Assembly (NCBI GenBank): GCA_944392455.1
Contig: CALXWP010000008.1
Location: 1 to 64,000, forward strand
Length of the DNA stretch: 64,000 nt
From: an uncultured Clostridia bacterium
GTDB taxonomy: Bacteria > Bacillota > Clostridia > TANB77 > CAG-508
Direction: 5' to 3'
In this document: positions 36,036 to 45,580 of the stretch, piece by piece
Position numbering within the stretch: the first letter of the stretch is position 1
Layout of the letters: each line of letters opens with the position of its first letter
Translations under genes and position numbers: made by a program
The notes under the pieces: model-generated
The model's database searches: none
Told to the model about the DNA's origin: nothing
What the model saw: only the letters and a program-made list of their open reading frames with translations

Positions 36036-37262
36036 TTATACTTCATTAATCTTAACATTTCTAACATGTTCAATCTTATCCCAACTTGTATCACGTTTAA
36101 ATAAACATTTAAAGTTTATTAATATCCATGAACCTAAGAATAATGGATAACAAAGAAGTCCTTTAATCATAGGTCTTATTTTCTTCTTCTCTAATATCAT
36201 AATTAAAATAGCTGTAAATATTGGAAGTAAGAATGTTGGTATTAAATATCTTAAACAGTTTATTATTAATTCTGTTGCTGTCATACCATTTGCTGCATAT
36301 ATAACAAAATTTAATATTAATAATAATAAAGTTAATATGAACATTGGTATACTTCCTAGTATATATAAAAGTCCATCAAAATTCATCATTGTTTTATTAG
36401 ATTTAACAGCTGCTGCTAATGGCTTTGTATATTCTGTCATACATTGAATATGTCCAACTGTCCATCTTGTTCTTTGTTTCCATGATTGTTTAAATCCTAC
36501 TGGTTGCTCATCATATACAATGGCATCAGTGGCCCAACCTAGTCTACGTCCTTTTATAATTCTTTTTAATGAAAATTCTATATCTTCTGTTAAAGTATTT
36601 GTATTCCATCCATCAGGTTTTATAACATCAAATTTTACCATAAATCCTGTTCCATTTATTAATGGTGATAAACCTAAATTATATCTTGCTAAATGATAAA
36701 ATCTATTCATTGTCCAATAGAATAATGCATATCCTGCTGATACCCAACTATCTGTAGGATTCTTAATATCTCTATATCCTTGAACAACTTCTTCTCCTTG
36801 GCATAGTTTTTTATTCATTGCTTTTAAAAAGTTTTTATCAACTATATTATCAGCATCAAATATACAAAATGCATCATAAGGAGCATCTTCTTCTATTTTT
36901 TGTTTTAAAAACCATTGAAGAGCATAACCTTTTGTTTTATGTTCTTCATCATGTCTTTCCAGTACAATTGCTCCATGTTCTTTTGCTATTTCAGCTGTTC
37001 TATCTGTACAGTTATCAGCTATGACATAAATATCATAATGATCTCTTGGATAATCTTGTTTATTTAAACTTTCTATTAAAGCTTCAATAACATTTTCTTC
37101 ATTGTGTGCAGGTATTATAGCCATAAATTTATTAGTTTTCTCTTCTAAAATTGGTTTATCTTTTAATTTAACAAGTGAACATATGCTTATTATTAACTGA
37201 TATCCCCAAAATATTGTTAATAACCACACAAGCGCCTGTTGAATCATATATAAATAATCCAT
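36036..37262 (-). CDS. Family 2 membrane glycosyltransferase
   Basis: A 408-residue processive-type GT2. An N-terminal helix leads into the nucleotide-sugar domain: FMAIIPAHNEENVIEALIESL, ADNCTDRTAEIA, FDADNIVDKNF (DxD) and LTEDIEFSLKRI (acceptor Asp), and QRTRWTVGHIQ matches the QxxRW motif. Four C-terminal helices end the protein. It likely builds an extracellular polysaccharide. Monocistronic with its terminator at 35939. Confidence 0.92.
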   Translation of the reverse strand: MDYLYMIQQALVWLLTIFWGYQLIISICSLVKLKDKPILEEKTNKFMAIIPAHNEENVIEALIESLNKQDYPRDHYDIYVIADNCTDRTAEIAKEHGAIVLERHDEEHKTKGYALQWFLKQKIEEDAPYDAFCIFDADNIVDKNFLKAMNKKLCQGEEVVQGYRDIKNPTDSWVSAGYALFYWTMNRFYHLARYNLGLSPLINGTGFMVKFDVIKPDGWNTNTLTEDIEFSLKRIIKGRRLGWATDAIVYDEQPVGFKQSWKQRTRWTVGHIQCMTEYTKPLAAAVKSNKTMMNFDGLLYILGSIPMFILTLLLLILNFVIYAANGMTATELIINCLRYLIPTFLLPIFTAILIMILEKKKIRPMIKGLLCYPLFLGSWILINFKCLFKRDTSWDKIEHVRNVKINEV

Positions 37263-37433
37263 TTCTCTTCTCCTTTTTAGTATATTACTATATTATGCAC
37301 TTATTCTATGCTTGTATTACTTATTTTTTATTCTAAATTCGTACATTATATATTATACTATTATATTACAAATTTTGCAACAATTTTTTTATATATTATA
37401 GTATTTTATGTTAACTTTATATTTCTTATTAGA

Positions 37434-38417
37434 TTATTCAAATATAGAACCTGCTAAAATATTATTACCTCTTAGAAATTCTTGTACTGTCATCCTTCTT
37501 GCATTTTCTCCCTGAATTTCTAATACTTTTATAATTCCATCTTTTCCTTTTATATATAATCCTTTTTTGGGATCTGATAGTAAAACTGTCCCACTTTCAA
37601 GTCCTGGTAATTTAAATTCATATTCTTCAATCTCTGGATAATCATTTTTTAATTCATCATTTGTTAATACTTTAACTTTCCAAAACTTTATCTTTTTTCC
37701 ATCCAAATAAGTATATGCTCCCATAATTGGATTTAACCCTCTTACTAAATTTTTAATCTCCAATGCGCTTTTATTCCAATCTATTTTTGCCATTTCTTTT
37801 TCTAACATAGGAGCTATAGTATAATCATCTCCTTGTTTTATCCTAGGAGCTGTTCCATCTTCTACTAATTTAAGAGTTTTTACTAAAAGTTTTGCTCCTA
37901 CTACCAACATTTTGTCCCATAACTCTCCTGTTGTTTCATCTTCATCAATTGCTACCTTTTCTTTTAAAATCATGTCTCCTGTATCCATGCCTTCATTCAT
38001 ATACATAGTTGTAATTCCTGTTTCTTTATCTCCATTTAACACTGCCCATTGAATTGGAGCAGCTCCTCTATATTTTGGAAGAAGTGATCCATGAACATTA
38101 ATACAACCTAATTTTGGAATTTCTAAAATTTCTTTTGGTAAAATCTTTCCATATGCAACAACACAAATTACATCTGGATTTATTTTCTTTATTTTTTCTA
38201 TAAATTCTATATTATTTTTTACTCTTTGTGGCTGTAATACTTTTAATTTATTTTCTTCTGCAAAAACTTTTACAGGAGATGGGATTAATTTCATCCCCCT
38301 TCCTTTTGGTTTATCTGGATTTGTTACAACCGCTTCTATTTTATATCCTGCTTTATATACTTCTTTTAGAGATTCTGCAGCAAAGTCCGGAGTACCCATA
38401 AATACTATCTTTAGCAT
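37434..38417 (-). CDS. fmt: Methionyl-tRNA formyltransferase
   Basis: A 327-residue enzyme that formylates initiator Met-tRNA. The catalytic Asn/His/Asp region is visible as INVHGSLLPKYRGAAPIQWAVLNGDKETGITTMYMNEGMDTGDM. The N-terminal Rossmann start KIVFMGTPDFAAESL and the C-terminal domain are intact. It follows def by 21 bases and priA is further upstream, the common priA-def-fmt order. No in-frame CGG. Confidence 0.97.
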   Translation of the reverse strand: MLKIVFMGTPDFAAESLKEVYKAGYKIEAVVTNPDKPKGRGMKLIPSPVKVFAEENKLKVLQPQRVKNNIEFIEKIKKINPDVICVVAYGKILPKEILEIPKLGCINVHGSLLPKYRGAAPIQWAVLNGDKETGITTMYMNEGMDTGDMILKEKVAIDEDETTGELWDKMLVVGAKLLVKTLKLVEDGTAPRIKQGDDYTIAPMLEKEMAKIDWNKSALEIKNLVRGLNPIMGAYTYLDGKKIKFWKVKVLTNDELKNDYPEIEEYEFKLPGLESGTVLLSDPKKGLYIKGKDGIIKVLEIQGENARRMTVQEFLRGNNILAGSIFE

Positions 38418-38438
38418 ATAATCTCCTCCTTTATTTTT

Positions 38439-38918
38439 CTAATCTTGTTTTGGTTCTATATATTCAAGTGTTCCTGGTATCATATTATCAACAAATAATA
38501 TTCCCTCTAAATGATCTATTTCATGGCATAATGCTTGTGCTAATAGTCCTTTAGCTTTGATTTTTATTTTTTCCCCATTTTCATTTAATGCTTCTACAAC
38601 TACCTCTTCTGGTCTTATCATTTTTGCATATTGATTTGGAAAACTTAGACATCCTTCTTCTACTTCTTGCTTTCCTTTAGTTTTTAATATTACTGGATTA
38701 ACTAATTTTAAAGGTCCTTTATCATCATATAAATCAATTACGATAACTCTTTTTAGAAGTCCTACTTGTGGAGCAGCTAAGCCAACACCATTATATTTGT
38801 GCATAGTTTCTACCATATCTTCTAATAATTCTCTTATTTTATCATTTACTTCTTCTACTTCTTTTGATTTTTTTCTTAGGATTTCATCTCCATTTTCCCT
38901 TATTTCTCTTATTGCCAC
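38439..38918 (-). CDS. def: Peptide deformylase
   Basis: A 159-residue metalloenzyme removing the formyl group from nascent proteins. Motif 1 GVGLAAPQVG, motif 2 EGCLSFP and motif 3 QALCHEIDHLEGILFVD supply the metal Cys and two His plus Glu. The start is GTG with AAAGGAGGG upstream. Operon with priA and fmt. Confidence 0.97.
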   Translation of the reverse strand: MAIREIRENGDEILRKKSKEVEEVNDKIRELLEDMVETMHKYNGVGLAAPQVGLLKRVIVIDLYDDKGPLKLVNPVILKTKGKQEVEEGCLSFPNQYAKMIRPEEVVVEALNENGEKIKIKAKGLLAQALCHEIDHLEGILFVDNMIPGTLEYIEPKQD

Positions 38919-38982
38919 TTATGTATTCCCTCCTTTTCTTCTATAAATAATTCTGTAAATAATATAATATTTTTTTATTATT

Positions 38983-41238
38983 CTATAATGTCATCATATT
39001 ATTTGGATTTAAATCTATTGTTATTCTTGTTTCTTTTACTTTTAATTTCTTAGAATATTCTAAAGCATCATTTAACAAATCTATTATTTCTTCTGAAAAT
39101 TTACATTTTATTAATATTCTCCATCTATATTTATTCTTTATTCTATCTATTGGTGATGGAATTGCTTTATATAGTATTATTCCTATATTTTCATTTATTA
39201 CTCTATTCTTTAGATATAAATGAATAGAATTTGCTATTTTTTCTACTTCTTTTTTATTTTCAGAACTAAATCCCATTAATATTATATCGCAAAATGGTGG
39301 ATATTTCAATTGTTTTCGCATTCCAATTTCTGTATTATAAAATAATTCATAGTCTTGTTTTTTAGCACATTCAATACTAAAATTATCTGGATTATATGTT
39401 TGAATTATTACTTTTCCTTTTTCTTCTCCTCTTCCTGCTCTTCCAGCAACTTGAGTTAAAATTTGGAATGTTTTTTCATTTGCTCTAAAATCATCTATAT
39501 TTAAACTACCATCTGCTGCAATTACACCTACTAAGGTTACATTTGGAAAATGATGACCTTTTACTACCATTTGTGTTCCTATTAATATATCTATATTTTC
39601 ATTCTTAAATTTGTCTAATATTTGTTCATGTGAATTTTTCTTACTGACTGTATCTACATCCATTCTTATTGTAGTTGCCTCTGGAAATATTTTATTTATT
39701 TCAAATTCTAATTTTTGAGTTCCAGTTCCAAAATATCTTATTTGCTTGCTTCCACATTCAGGACATATTGTTAAAACATTTTCTTCTCTACCACAATAAT
39801 GGCATTTTAGTTTATTAGTATTTGAATGATATGTTAAATTAATATCACAGTTTTTGCATTTAGCAATATATCCACAATTTCTGCACATTATGAAAGTTGA
39901 ATATCCTCTTCTATTTAAATACAAGATAGTTTGCTTTTTATTATTTAAATTATTTTCTATTTCTCCATAAAGTCTAGTGCTAATCATTGATTTATTACCT
40001 TTAGCTAACTCTTCTCTTAAATCAATAATTTCTATTTCAGGCAAACTTTTTTCATTAGCTCTTTTAATTAATTTTAATAACGATATTTCTTCATTTTTTG
40101 CTCTATAAAATGTATCCAAATCAGGTGTTGCACTTCCCAATACTAAAGGAATATTATTTTCTTTTGCTATATATCTTGCTATTTCTTTTGCATCATATCT
40201 CGGTGTCATTTCAGATTTATATGAACTATCATGTTCTTCATCTATTATAACTATTCCTAAATCTTTGGCAGGTGCAAATATTGCAGATCTTGCACCAATT
40301 ATAATTTTTGCTCTTCCTTCATTAATCTTATTCCATTCATCATATCTTTCGCCAACAGATAATTTGCTATGTAATACTGCTATATTCTCTTTTCCAAATC
40401 TTGATATAAATCTATTTACTGTTTGTGGTGTTAGTGATATTTCTGGAACTAATAATATGCTTGATTTGTTTTCATTTAGTGTTTTTTCTATTAATTGTAG
40501 GTAAATTTCTGTTTTTCCAGATCCAGTTACTCCAAATATTAAAAATTCAGAAAATAACATATCATCCATTGAATCACAAATTATATCAAAAGCTTCTTGT
40601 TGTTCTTTATTTAATTTTAGTTTTTCCGTTCTTTCTATATCTTTTCCTTCAAAAGGATCTCTTTCTATTTTCTTCTCTACTATTTCTACATACCCGTTTT
40701 TACACAAAGTATTAACAACTGCTCTTGATGAATCTGCAAACATTTCTATATCCGAAACTAATGAATCTCCATTTTCAAGCAAAAATTTTAGTGTTCTTAT
40801 TTGTTTATCTGATTTTAATTTTTTTGTTCCTATATCAAATTCTATTTCATCTTCATCTTTTAATAAACTTACAAAATTAACACTTTTTTCTTTAACTCTA
40901 TTTTGTATAACTTTACTAGTAGTTCCTGGTGGTAACATTAATTTTAAACATTCTGATACATTACAAAAGTATCTTCTAGCCATCCATCTTGCTAAATTTA
41001 TTTTTAATTCATTTAAAAACTTTTTCTCCACTTTAGCAATTTCTTTTACTTCATATTCTGTTTTTTCTTTTATATTAACCACAAAACCTTCTTCTAATTC
41101 CTTCATTCTTCCAAATGGCACTAATACTCTTGCTCCAATTAATTCTATAGCATTTTCTTCGTATTCTATTGGAACTTTATAGTCAAATACTCTATTTAAA
41201 TTTTTAACATTACTTTGTATTATAACTTCTGCAATCAT
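38983..41238 (-). CDS. priA: Primosomal protein N' (replication restart helicase)
   Basis: A 751-residue helicase. N-terminal DNA-binding domain; Walker A FGVTGSGKTEIYL; Walker B IVIIDEEHDSSYK; eight zinc-binding Cys in CRNCGYIAKCKNCD ... CHYCGREENVLTICPECGSKQ; motif V/VI GTQMVVKGHHFPNVTLVGVIAADG and RVAGRAGRG-type QVAGRAGRGEEKG. It reloads replisomes at stalled forks. First gene of the priA-def-fmt set. No in-frame CGG. Confidence 0.97.
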   Translation of the reverse strand: MIAEVIIQSNVKNLNRVFDYKVPIEYEENAIELIGARVLVPFGRMKELEEGFVVNIKEKTEYEVKEIAKVEKKFLNELKINLARWMARRYFCNVSECLKLMLPPGTTSKVIQNRVKEKSVNFVSLLKDEDEIEFDIGTKKLKSDKQIRTLKFLLENGDSLVSDIEMFADSSRAVVNTLCKNGYVEIVEKKIERDPFEGKDIERTEKLKLNKEQQEAFDIICDSMDDMLFSEFLIFGVTGSGKTEIYLQLIEKTLNENKSSILLVPEISLTPQTVNRFISRFGKENIAVLHSKLSVGERYDEWNKINEGRAKIIIGARSAIFAPAKDLGIVIIDEEHDSSYKSEMTPRYDAKEIARYIAKENNIPLVLGSATPDLDTFYRAKNEEISLLKLIKRANEKSLPEIEIIDLREELAKGNKSMISTRLYGEIENNLNNKKQTILYLNRRGYSTFIMCRNCGYIAKCKNCDINLTYHSNTNKLKCHYCGREENVLTICPECGSKQIRYFGTGTQKLEFEINKIFPEATTIRMDVDTVSKKNSHEQILDKFKNENIDILIGTQMVVKGHHFPNVTLVGVIAADGSLNIDDFRANEKTFQILTQVAGRAGRGEEKGKVIIQTYNPDNFSIECAKKQDYELFYNTEIGMRKQLKYPPFCDIILMGFSSENKKEVEKIANSIHLYLKNRVINENIGIILYKAIPSPIDRIKNKYRWRILIKCKFSEEIIDLLNDALEYSKKLKVKETRITIDLNPNNMMTL

Positions 41239-41335
41239 GTATTCTTTATCTCCATATAACTTATATAAAAAATTTTATTTATATTAAACTTGTATATGAA
41301 GTATATCAAATTTTTAGGCTTTTTACAAGGAAAAA

Positions 41336-41355
41336 ATCCAGCCTGTTAGCTGGAT
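41336..41355 (-). terminator. Terminator of cassette 41412-41624
   Basis: ATCCAGC / GCTGGAT hairpin followed by TTTTTT on the minus strand. Confidence 0.88.
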
Positions 41356-41411
41356 CTTCTCCTTACAAGAGAAATTGGAATGAAGAAATCAGAATGTAGA
41401 ATCAAAAAACA

Positions 41412-41624
41412 CTAATCTATATATAACTCCCAGGTATTGTATACACCTCGGTCTTTTAGAGCTTTTTTGCTCTCATATTCATTCACATTATCTACTCCAA
41501 AAAACTCTCTTGCACTTACCCGGAGGATTACCTCCGTGTTCTCTTTCAGAAACTCCAATGCATCCTTCTCACTTATCGGTGTCAATAATTTGACATCCGA
41601 AGGTTCAATATTCAGCATATTCAT
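41412..41624 (-). CDS. GC-rich cassette protein, 70 residues
   Basis: A 70-residue soluble acidic protein (MNMLNIEPSDVKLLTPISEKDALEF...) with no signal. CGG is in frame once (CTC CGG GTA); the +1 frame after it stops at the second codon (GGG TAA). It has GGGAGG, its own promoter and terminator. It is divergent from a second cassette (41814-42377), and both promoters lie within the same 120 bases. Unknown function. Confidence 0.7.
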   Translation of the reverse strand: MNMLNIEPSDVKLLTPISEKDALEFLKENTEVILRVSAREFFGVDNVNEYESKKALKDRGVYNTWELYID

Positions 41625-41672
41625 TTCCTTCCCTCCTTTGGGTAAACAACTTGTTTATAAAGTTACATAAAT

Positions 41673-41702
41673 ATTATACAATATTTTTAGTTGTTATGTC
41701 AA
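41673..41702 (-). promoter_or_regulatory. Promoter of cassette 41412-41624
   Basis: TTGACA (41702-41697) and TATAAT (41678-41673), 18-bp spacer; the -35 is again followed by TAA. Confidence 0.8.
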
Positions 41703-41708
41703 CGTTTC

Positions 41709-41795
41709 TTGCATTTTTTGTAAATTTATGTTAATATATATATGTAACTCTATAACATTTTTATTTTTTCATTTCCGCCATAAAATGGAGGCGGA
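41709..41795 (+). promoter_or_regulatory. Promoter and leader hairpin of cassette 41814-42377
   Basis: TTGCAT (41709-41714), 17-bp spacer, TAATAT (41732-41737). A GC-rich stem TCCGCC / GGCGGA (41774-41795) sits just upstream of the AAAGGAGG site and could control access to it. Confidence 0.6.
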
Positions 41796-41813
41796 GTAAA
41801 GGAGGACAACCTT

Positions 41814-42377
41814 ATGAATAATGCAAGAGCAACAAAAGGAGCAGAAAAACAGATCCGGTTAAATGGATGGACTTTTACAGGAATCGATGACATGACTGGT
41901 TATCAAAGAGCTGCTATGATGGCTGCAATTGAGTATAACCAGATGCATCCGGTTTATGTACAGCGCGTTTTCCACTTTGATGGAAAAGTCACTGTTGATC
42001 ATAATAACCAGGAAGTTAATCTCGAACCGGTGACGGTTAGAGGCTGGAGAATTCTCGGAAGCTATCTTCCATCAAGAATTGAAGCAAAGAAATTTGCTAA
42101 CCTTGTTGAAATCAAAAAAGACTTCACCGGATCTGACTTAAGAACTGTCTTCGGGCATCATGCCTGTGTCATTAACAGAGATACAAAAGAGGTAAAACTC
42201 TGGAATATCTTTGGAACTAATATCGGCATGGGCGATGACGACTATCCAATGTTGGACGTTGAGCTTGCACATGTTCGGCACGGTGTAACCGAAGAACAGA
42301 TCAGAAGGCACACCGGCCACATGGGACCGATTCATATCGATGAAGATCGTTGTGAGCTTCGATTCTATGGCTTCTAA
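41814..42377 (+). CDS. GC-rich cassette protein, 187 residues
   Basis: A 187-residue soluble protein, probably mixed alpha/beta, with no signal or known motif. It contains GWTFTGIDDMTGYQRAAMMAA and TVFGHHACVINRDTKEVKLWN. CGG occurs twice in frame; after the first (ATC CGG TTA, codon 19) the +1 frame stops at the second codon. The remaining arginines use AGA, AGG, CGC, CGT and CGA. It has its own promoter, leader hairpin and terminator. Unknown function; probably acquired. Confidence 0.72.
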   Translation: MNNARATKGAEKQIRLNGWTFTGIDDMTGYQRAAMMAAIEYNQMHPVYVQRVFHFDGKVTVDHNNQEVNLEPVTVRGWRILGSYLPSRIEAKKFANLVEIKKDFTGSDLRTVFGHHACVINRDTKEVKLWNIFGTNIGMGDDDYPMLDVELAHVRHGVTEEQIRRHTGHMGPIHIDEDRCELRFYGF

Positions 42378-42399
42378 TGTTCTTGTGACAGCACAAAAA

Positions 42400-42422
42400 G
42401 GCGGCTCGTTTTACGGGCCGCT
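42400..42422 (+). terminator. Terminator of cassette 41814-42377
   Basis: GCGGCTC / GGGCCGC imperfect GC-rich hairpin, 23 bases past the stop. Confidence 0.75.
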
Positions 42423-42462
42423 TATATAATTTTGCTGATATTTTTACTATTTATATTATTAT

Positions 42463-43038
42463 CTAAAATTCCTCTTCTGTCAAATTAAATTCATTATTTA
42501 TAATTGTTTCAATAATATTTACTGTTTTTTCTAGGTTGTTATTTTTTATAATATAATCATACATACTAATTTTAGATTCTTCATAATCAAATCTATTTAA
42601 TCTTAATATAATGTCTTGTGGACTTGGTTTATCTACTCTTTCTTTTAGTCTACGCTCTAATTCATATTTTGGAACACGTAAAAAGATTGTCACTACTTTA
42701 GTATCCTTTCCTAGTAACTCTTTTAAATGTTCTGTTCCATTAACATCAATATCTTTAACAATTATTTTTCCACTCTTTATTTTTTCATTTAGTAATTTTC
42801 TTGAAGTACCATAATATTCGTTATGATGTATATCATACTCATAAAGTTCATGATTTTCAATCATTTTTTCAAATTCTTCTCTGGTAACAAATATATAATC
42901 TTTTCCTTCTATATCTCCTTCACGTTTTGCTCTTGATGTATATGAAGGAAGAGAATCAACTTTTTCCATTCTTTTAATCAGAGCTTCTTTAATTGTATTT
43001 TTACCAGCTCCAGATACTCCTGATAATATTACTAACAT
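42463..43038 (-). CDS. gmk: Guanylate kinase
   Basis: A 191-residue GMP kinase. Walker A LSGVSGAGKNTI, GMP-binding SLPSYTSRAKREGDIEGKDYIFVTREEF and the lid region are visible. The start overlaps rpoZ by seven bases, so gmk-rpoZ-remA is a coupled operon as in other Firmicutes. No in-frame CGG. Confidence 0.96.
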   Translation of the reverse strand: MLVILSGVSGAGKNTIKEALIKRMEKVDSLPSYTSRAKREGDIEGKDYIFVTREEFEKMIENHELYEYDIHHNEYYGTSRKLLNEKIKSGKIIVKDIDVNGTEHLKELLGKDTKVVTIFLRVPKYELERRLKERVDKPSPQDIILRLNRFDYEESKISMYDYIIKNNNLEKTVNIIETIINNEFNLTEEEF

Positions 43039-43220
43039 ATAGTCACCTTACCTTCTGCAATTTCGTTTGCAGCTAATGTTACAGGAGCTTCTTCTTTTAC
43101 ATCTGTTAAAACTTTTGCTCCATCAGCTATTTGTCTTGCTCTTTTGGCTGTTACTACAACTAATTCAAATCTATTGTCTACTTTTGTTAATAATTCTTTT
43201 ACTGTTGGTTTTACCATCAT
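43032..43220 (-). CDS. rpoZ: RNA polymerase omega subunit
   Basis: A 62-residue omega subunit that stabilises beta' folding. Family core: PTVKELLTKVDNRFELVVVTAKRARQIADGA. The ATG at 43220 has GGAGG upstream; an ATG one codon later is equivalent. It overlaps gmk, coupling them. Confidence 0.94.
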   Translation of the reverse strand: MMVKPTVKELLTKVDNRFELVVVTAKRARQIADGAKVLTDVKEEAPVTLAANEIAEGKVTIC

Positions 43221-43240
43221 AATTACATTCCTCCTATTTT

Positions 43241-43504
43241 TTAATTATCATCTACAGATATATTTTCATCATCTTTTTCAAGTCTTCCTGCTACAGTCTC
43301 TGGTTGAATAGAAGATAAAACTATATGTCCTGAATCCATTATAAGGACTGCTCTTGTTTTTCTTCCATATGTAGCATCTATAGCTGTTCCTTCATCTTTT
43401 GCTTCTTGAACTATTCTCTTTATTGGTGCTGACTCTGGACTTACTATAGCTATTATTCTATTTGCTGAAACTATATTTCCAAAACCTATATTTATTAATT
43501 GCAT
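43241..43504 (-). CDS. remA: Extracellular matrix regulator RemA-like (DUF370)
   Basis: An 87-residue DNA-binding protein of the RemA/DUF370 family; in Bacillus it activates matrix and osmoprotection genes. [57 protein letters not shown] is the family block. I use the ATG at 43504 with TGGAGG upstream. Upstream neighbour of rpoZ, as is usual. Confidence 0.94.
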   Translation of the reverse strand: MQLINIGFGNIVSANRIIAIVSPESAPIKRIVQEAKDEGTAIDATYGRKTRAVLIMDSGHIVLSSIQPETVAGRLEKDDENISVDDN

Positions 43505-43541
43505 ATCATTTACCTCCAAAATTAAAACTTTCTTTTAAATT

Positions 43542-44582
43542 TTATTCTTCTGTGTTTATCATTTCTTTCATATCATCTAGAAAATATTTTTTCTTTCCTC
43601 TTGCTCTAATTATTATTGATTTTATAAAATAGTATATTACTACTATTCCTAAAATAATTAATAATATATTTACATACTTAGATGATAACATTAAATTCAC
43701 ATATATTAATCCTAGAGTAACTATAGCAATAACTAACACTTCAACTCCATATATAGCTATTTTCCTACTTGACTGCCTATAAGCTCTTTCTAGTAGCACT
43801 ATCGATAAGAATAATGTACATATTGAAAATACTTTTAGATCTGTTTGATATACTTCTTTATCTATATTATTAAATCCTAATATAAGAAATGTGAAATAAA
43901 GTATTACCATTATCATTACTAAAAAATTATATATAACTGGTTTACGAATTTTCTTTCTATCTTCTTTTGGTATTTTCTTTTTCTTTCTAAATATATTCTT
44001 TATTTCTTCAAATTTTATTAATTTTGCATGTTCTTTTTCTATTACTTCTTTTGTCTCTTCATTATTTCTATTTACTTCTTTTTCTTGAACATCTTCTATT
44101 TTTTCTGTTTCTATATTTTCTTTAACATCATTTTTTTTGCTATTTTTGCTATTATTCTTGTTATTACTTTTATTCTGATTCTTACTTGTTTTTTTATTAT
44201 CTTTTTTTATTTCTTCTTTTTCTGTTTTTATATCTTCTTTTATTTCATTTTTTATGTTTTTTTCTACACTTTTATCATCTTTTTTGTTTTTGCTTGTTGT
44301 CTTACTAGTACTATTTTTTTTATTTGTAGTATTGTTTGAAGTCTTTTTAGTATTTCCTTTTTTACTGCTTTTATTTATATTTTCTTTTTTCTCTTCTTGA
44401 TTTGTTTGTTTTTTATTATTCTCATCGTCAGATACTTTTTTTGATGATTTTGCACCTGTACTTTTATTTTTTGTAGTTTTTTTATTATTTGTTTTCACAT
44501 CTGTTTTAGTATCTGCTTCTTTATTTACTACATCTTTTTTGTCTTGTTCTTGCTCTTTTGTTTTTTTAGCATTTTTAGACAT
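43542..44582 (-). CDS. Lys/Asn-rich protein with C-terminal membrane helices
   Basis: A 346-residue protein. The first ~215 residues are low-complexity, strongly basic and rich in Lys, Asn, Thr and Ser. The rest has about four hydrophobic helices (VIYNFLVMIMVILYFTFLILGF onward). I start at the ATG at 44582 where GGAGGA precedes. The basic arm suggests nucleic-acid or phospholipid contact; no family recognised. It follows rsmE by 16 bases. Confidence 0.75.
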   Translation of the reverse strand: MSKNAKKTKEQEQDKKDVVNKEADTKTDVKTNNKKTTKNKSTGAKSSKKVSDDENNKKQTNQEEKKENINKSSKKGNTKKTSNNTTNKKNSTSKTTSKNKKDDKSVEKNIKNEIKEDIKTEKEEIKKDNKKTSKNQNKSNNKNNSKNSKKNDVKENIETEKIEDVQEKEVNRNNEETKEVIEKEHAKLIKFEEIKNIFRKKKKIPKEDRKKIRKPVIYNFLVMIMVILYFTFLILGFNNIDKEVYQTDLKVFSICTLFLSIVLLERAYRQSSRKIAIYGVEVLVIAIVTLGLIYVNLMLSSKYVNILLIILGIVVIYYFIKSIIIRARGKKKYFLDDMKEMINTEE

Positions 44583-44598
44583 TTTTCTTCCTCCATCT

Positions 44599-45348
44599 TT
44601 ATAATTCAAATTCATATATTATATCACTTATCATAACTATAGGGGCTGTTTCTGTCCTTAAGATTCTTTTTCCTAAACTTATACATTTTGCATTTGCTTC
44701 TATAAGTTTATTTACCTCACTTTCAGAAAATCCACCTTCTGGACCTATAATTATTCCTATATTTATATTTTCATCTATATTTTTATCTAATTTTCTTAGT
44801 TCATCTTTTATAGTTTTTGTATTCTCATTTTCGTATGCCAGTAATATAATATCATATTTTGAGGTATTTTTGCAAATATCTTCGATTTTTATTATGTTTT
44901 CTACTTTTGGTATAATATCTCTTTTACTTTGCTTTGCAGCCACCTCTGATATTTTTTGCCATCTTTCAAGTTTCTTTAATTCTGATTTCTTATCTATTTT
45001 TACTACACATCTTTCCATATCTACAGGAAAAATACTCTTAACTCCTAGTTCAGTTGTTTTCTGTATAATAAATTCCATTTTATCTGACTTTGGTAACCCT
45101 TGATATAAATCTATATTAACATTGCTTTCTACTGATTCATCTTCTAAGTTAATTATTTTGCAGATTACTGAATCTTTTGAAAAATTTATTATTTCAGATA
45201 TATATGTCTTTCCTGTTTCTTTACTTGATATTATAATATTATCATTTAATTTTAATCTTAATACATTTGATATGTGATTTACATCTGTTCCAACAATATA
45301 TATCTCGTTTTCATTAATTTGTTTCTCTGGCACAAAAAATTTATACAT
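44599..45348 (-). CDS. rsmE: 16S rRNA (uracil-1498-N3)-methyltransferase
   Basis: A 249-residue SPOUT methyltransferase. N-terminal PUA-like domain and C-terminal knot IGPEGGFSESEVNKL ... LGKRILRTETAPIV, the RsmE signature. It modifies U1498 in the ribosome decoding region. I start at the ATG at 45348 with GGAGGA; a TTG start at 45360 is unlikely. No in-frame CGG. Confidence 0.95.
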   Translation of the reverse strand: MYKFFVPEKQINENEIYIVGTDVNHISNVLRLKLNDNIIISSKETGKTYISEIINFSKDSVICKIINLEDESVESNVNIDLYQGLPKSDKMEFIIQKTTELGVKSIFPVDMERCVVKIDKKSELKKLERWQKISEVAAKQSKRDIIPKVENIIKIEDICKNTSKYDIILLAYENENTKTIKDELRKLDKNIDENINIGIIIGPEGGFSESEVNKLIEANAKCISLGKRILRTETAPIVMISDIIYEFEL

Positions 45349-45580
45349 TTCTTCCTCCAATAATATTAAATATTATACCATATTTTACATAAGTTTCAAA
45401 CGTTTTTTATATTTTTATCTATATTTTATAATTATTTATTGTTTGCTTAGTACTTGATTTTAGTTTTATTTATTTTATAATATTACTATAATTCAAATGA
45501 ATTTAAATAAATTCTTTTTAACAATTTATTTTAGTTTTAATATAATATGATATAAAACTAAAAGTAAAGGATGATGCTTT

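Noticed and set aside
43542..44582. Long plus-strand ORF opposite the Lys-rich region (about 44028-44339)
   Set aside because: It is the mirror of AAA/AAG-rich coding sequence, giving a Phe/Tyr-rich translation without a ribosome site.
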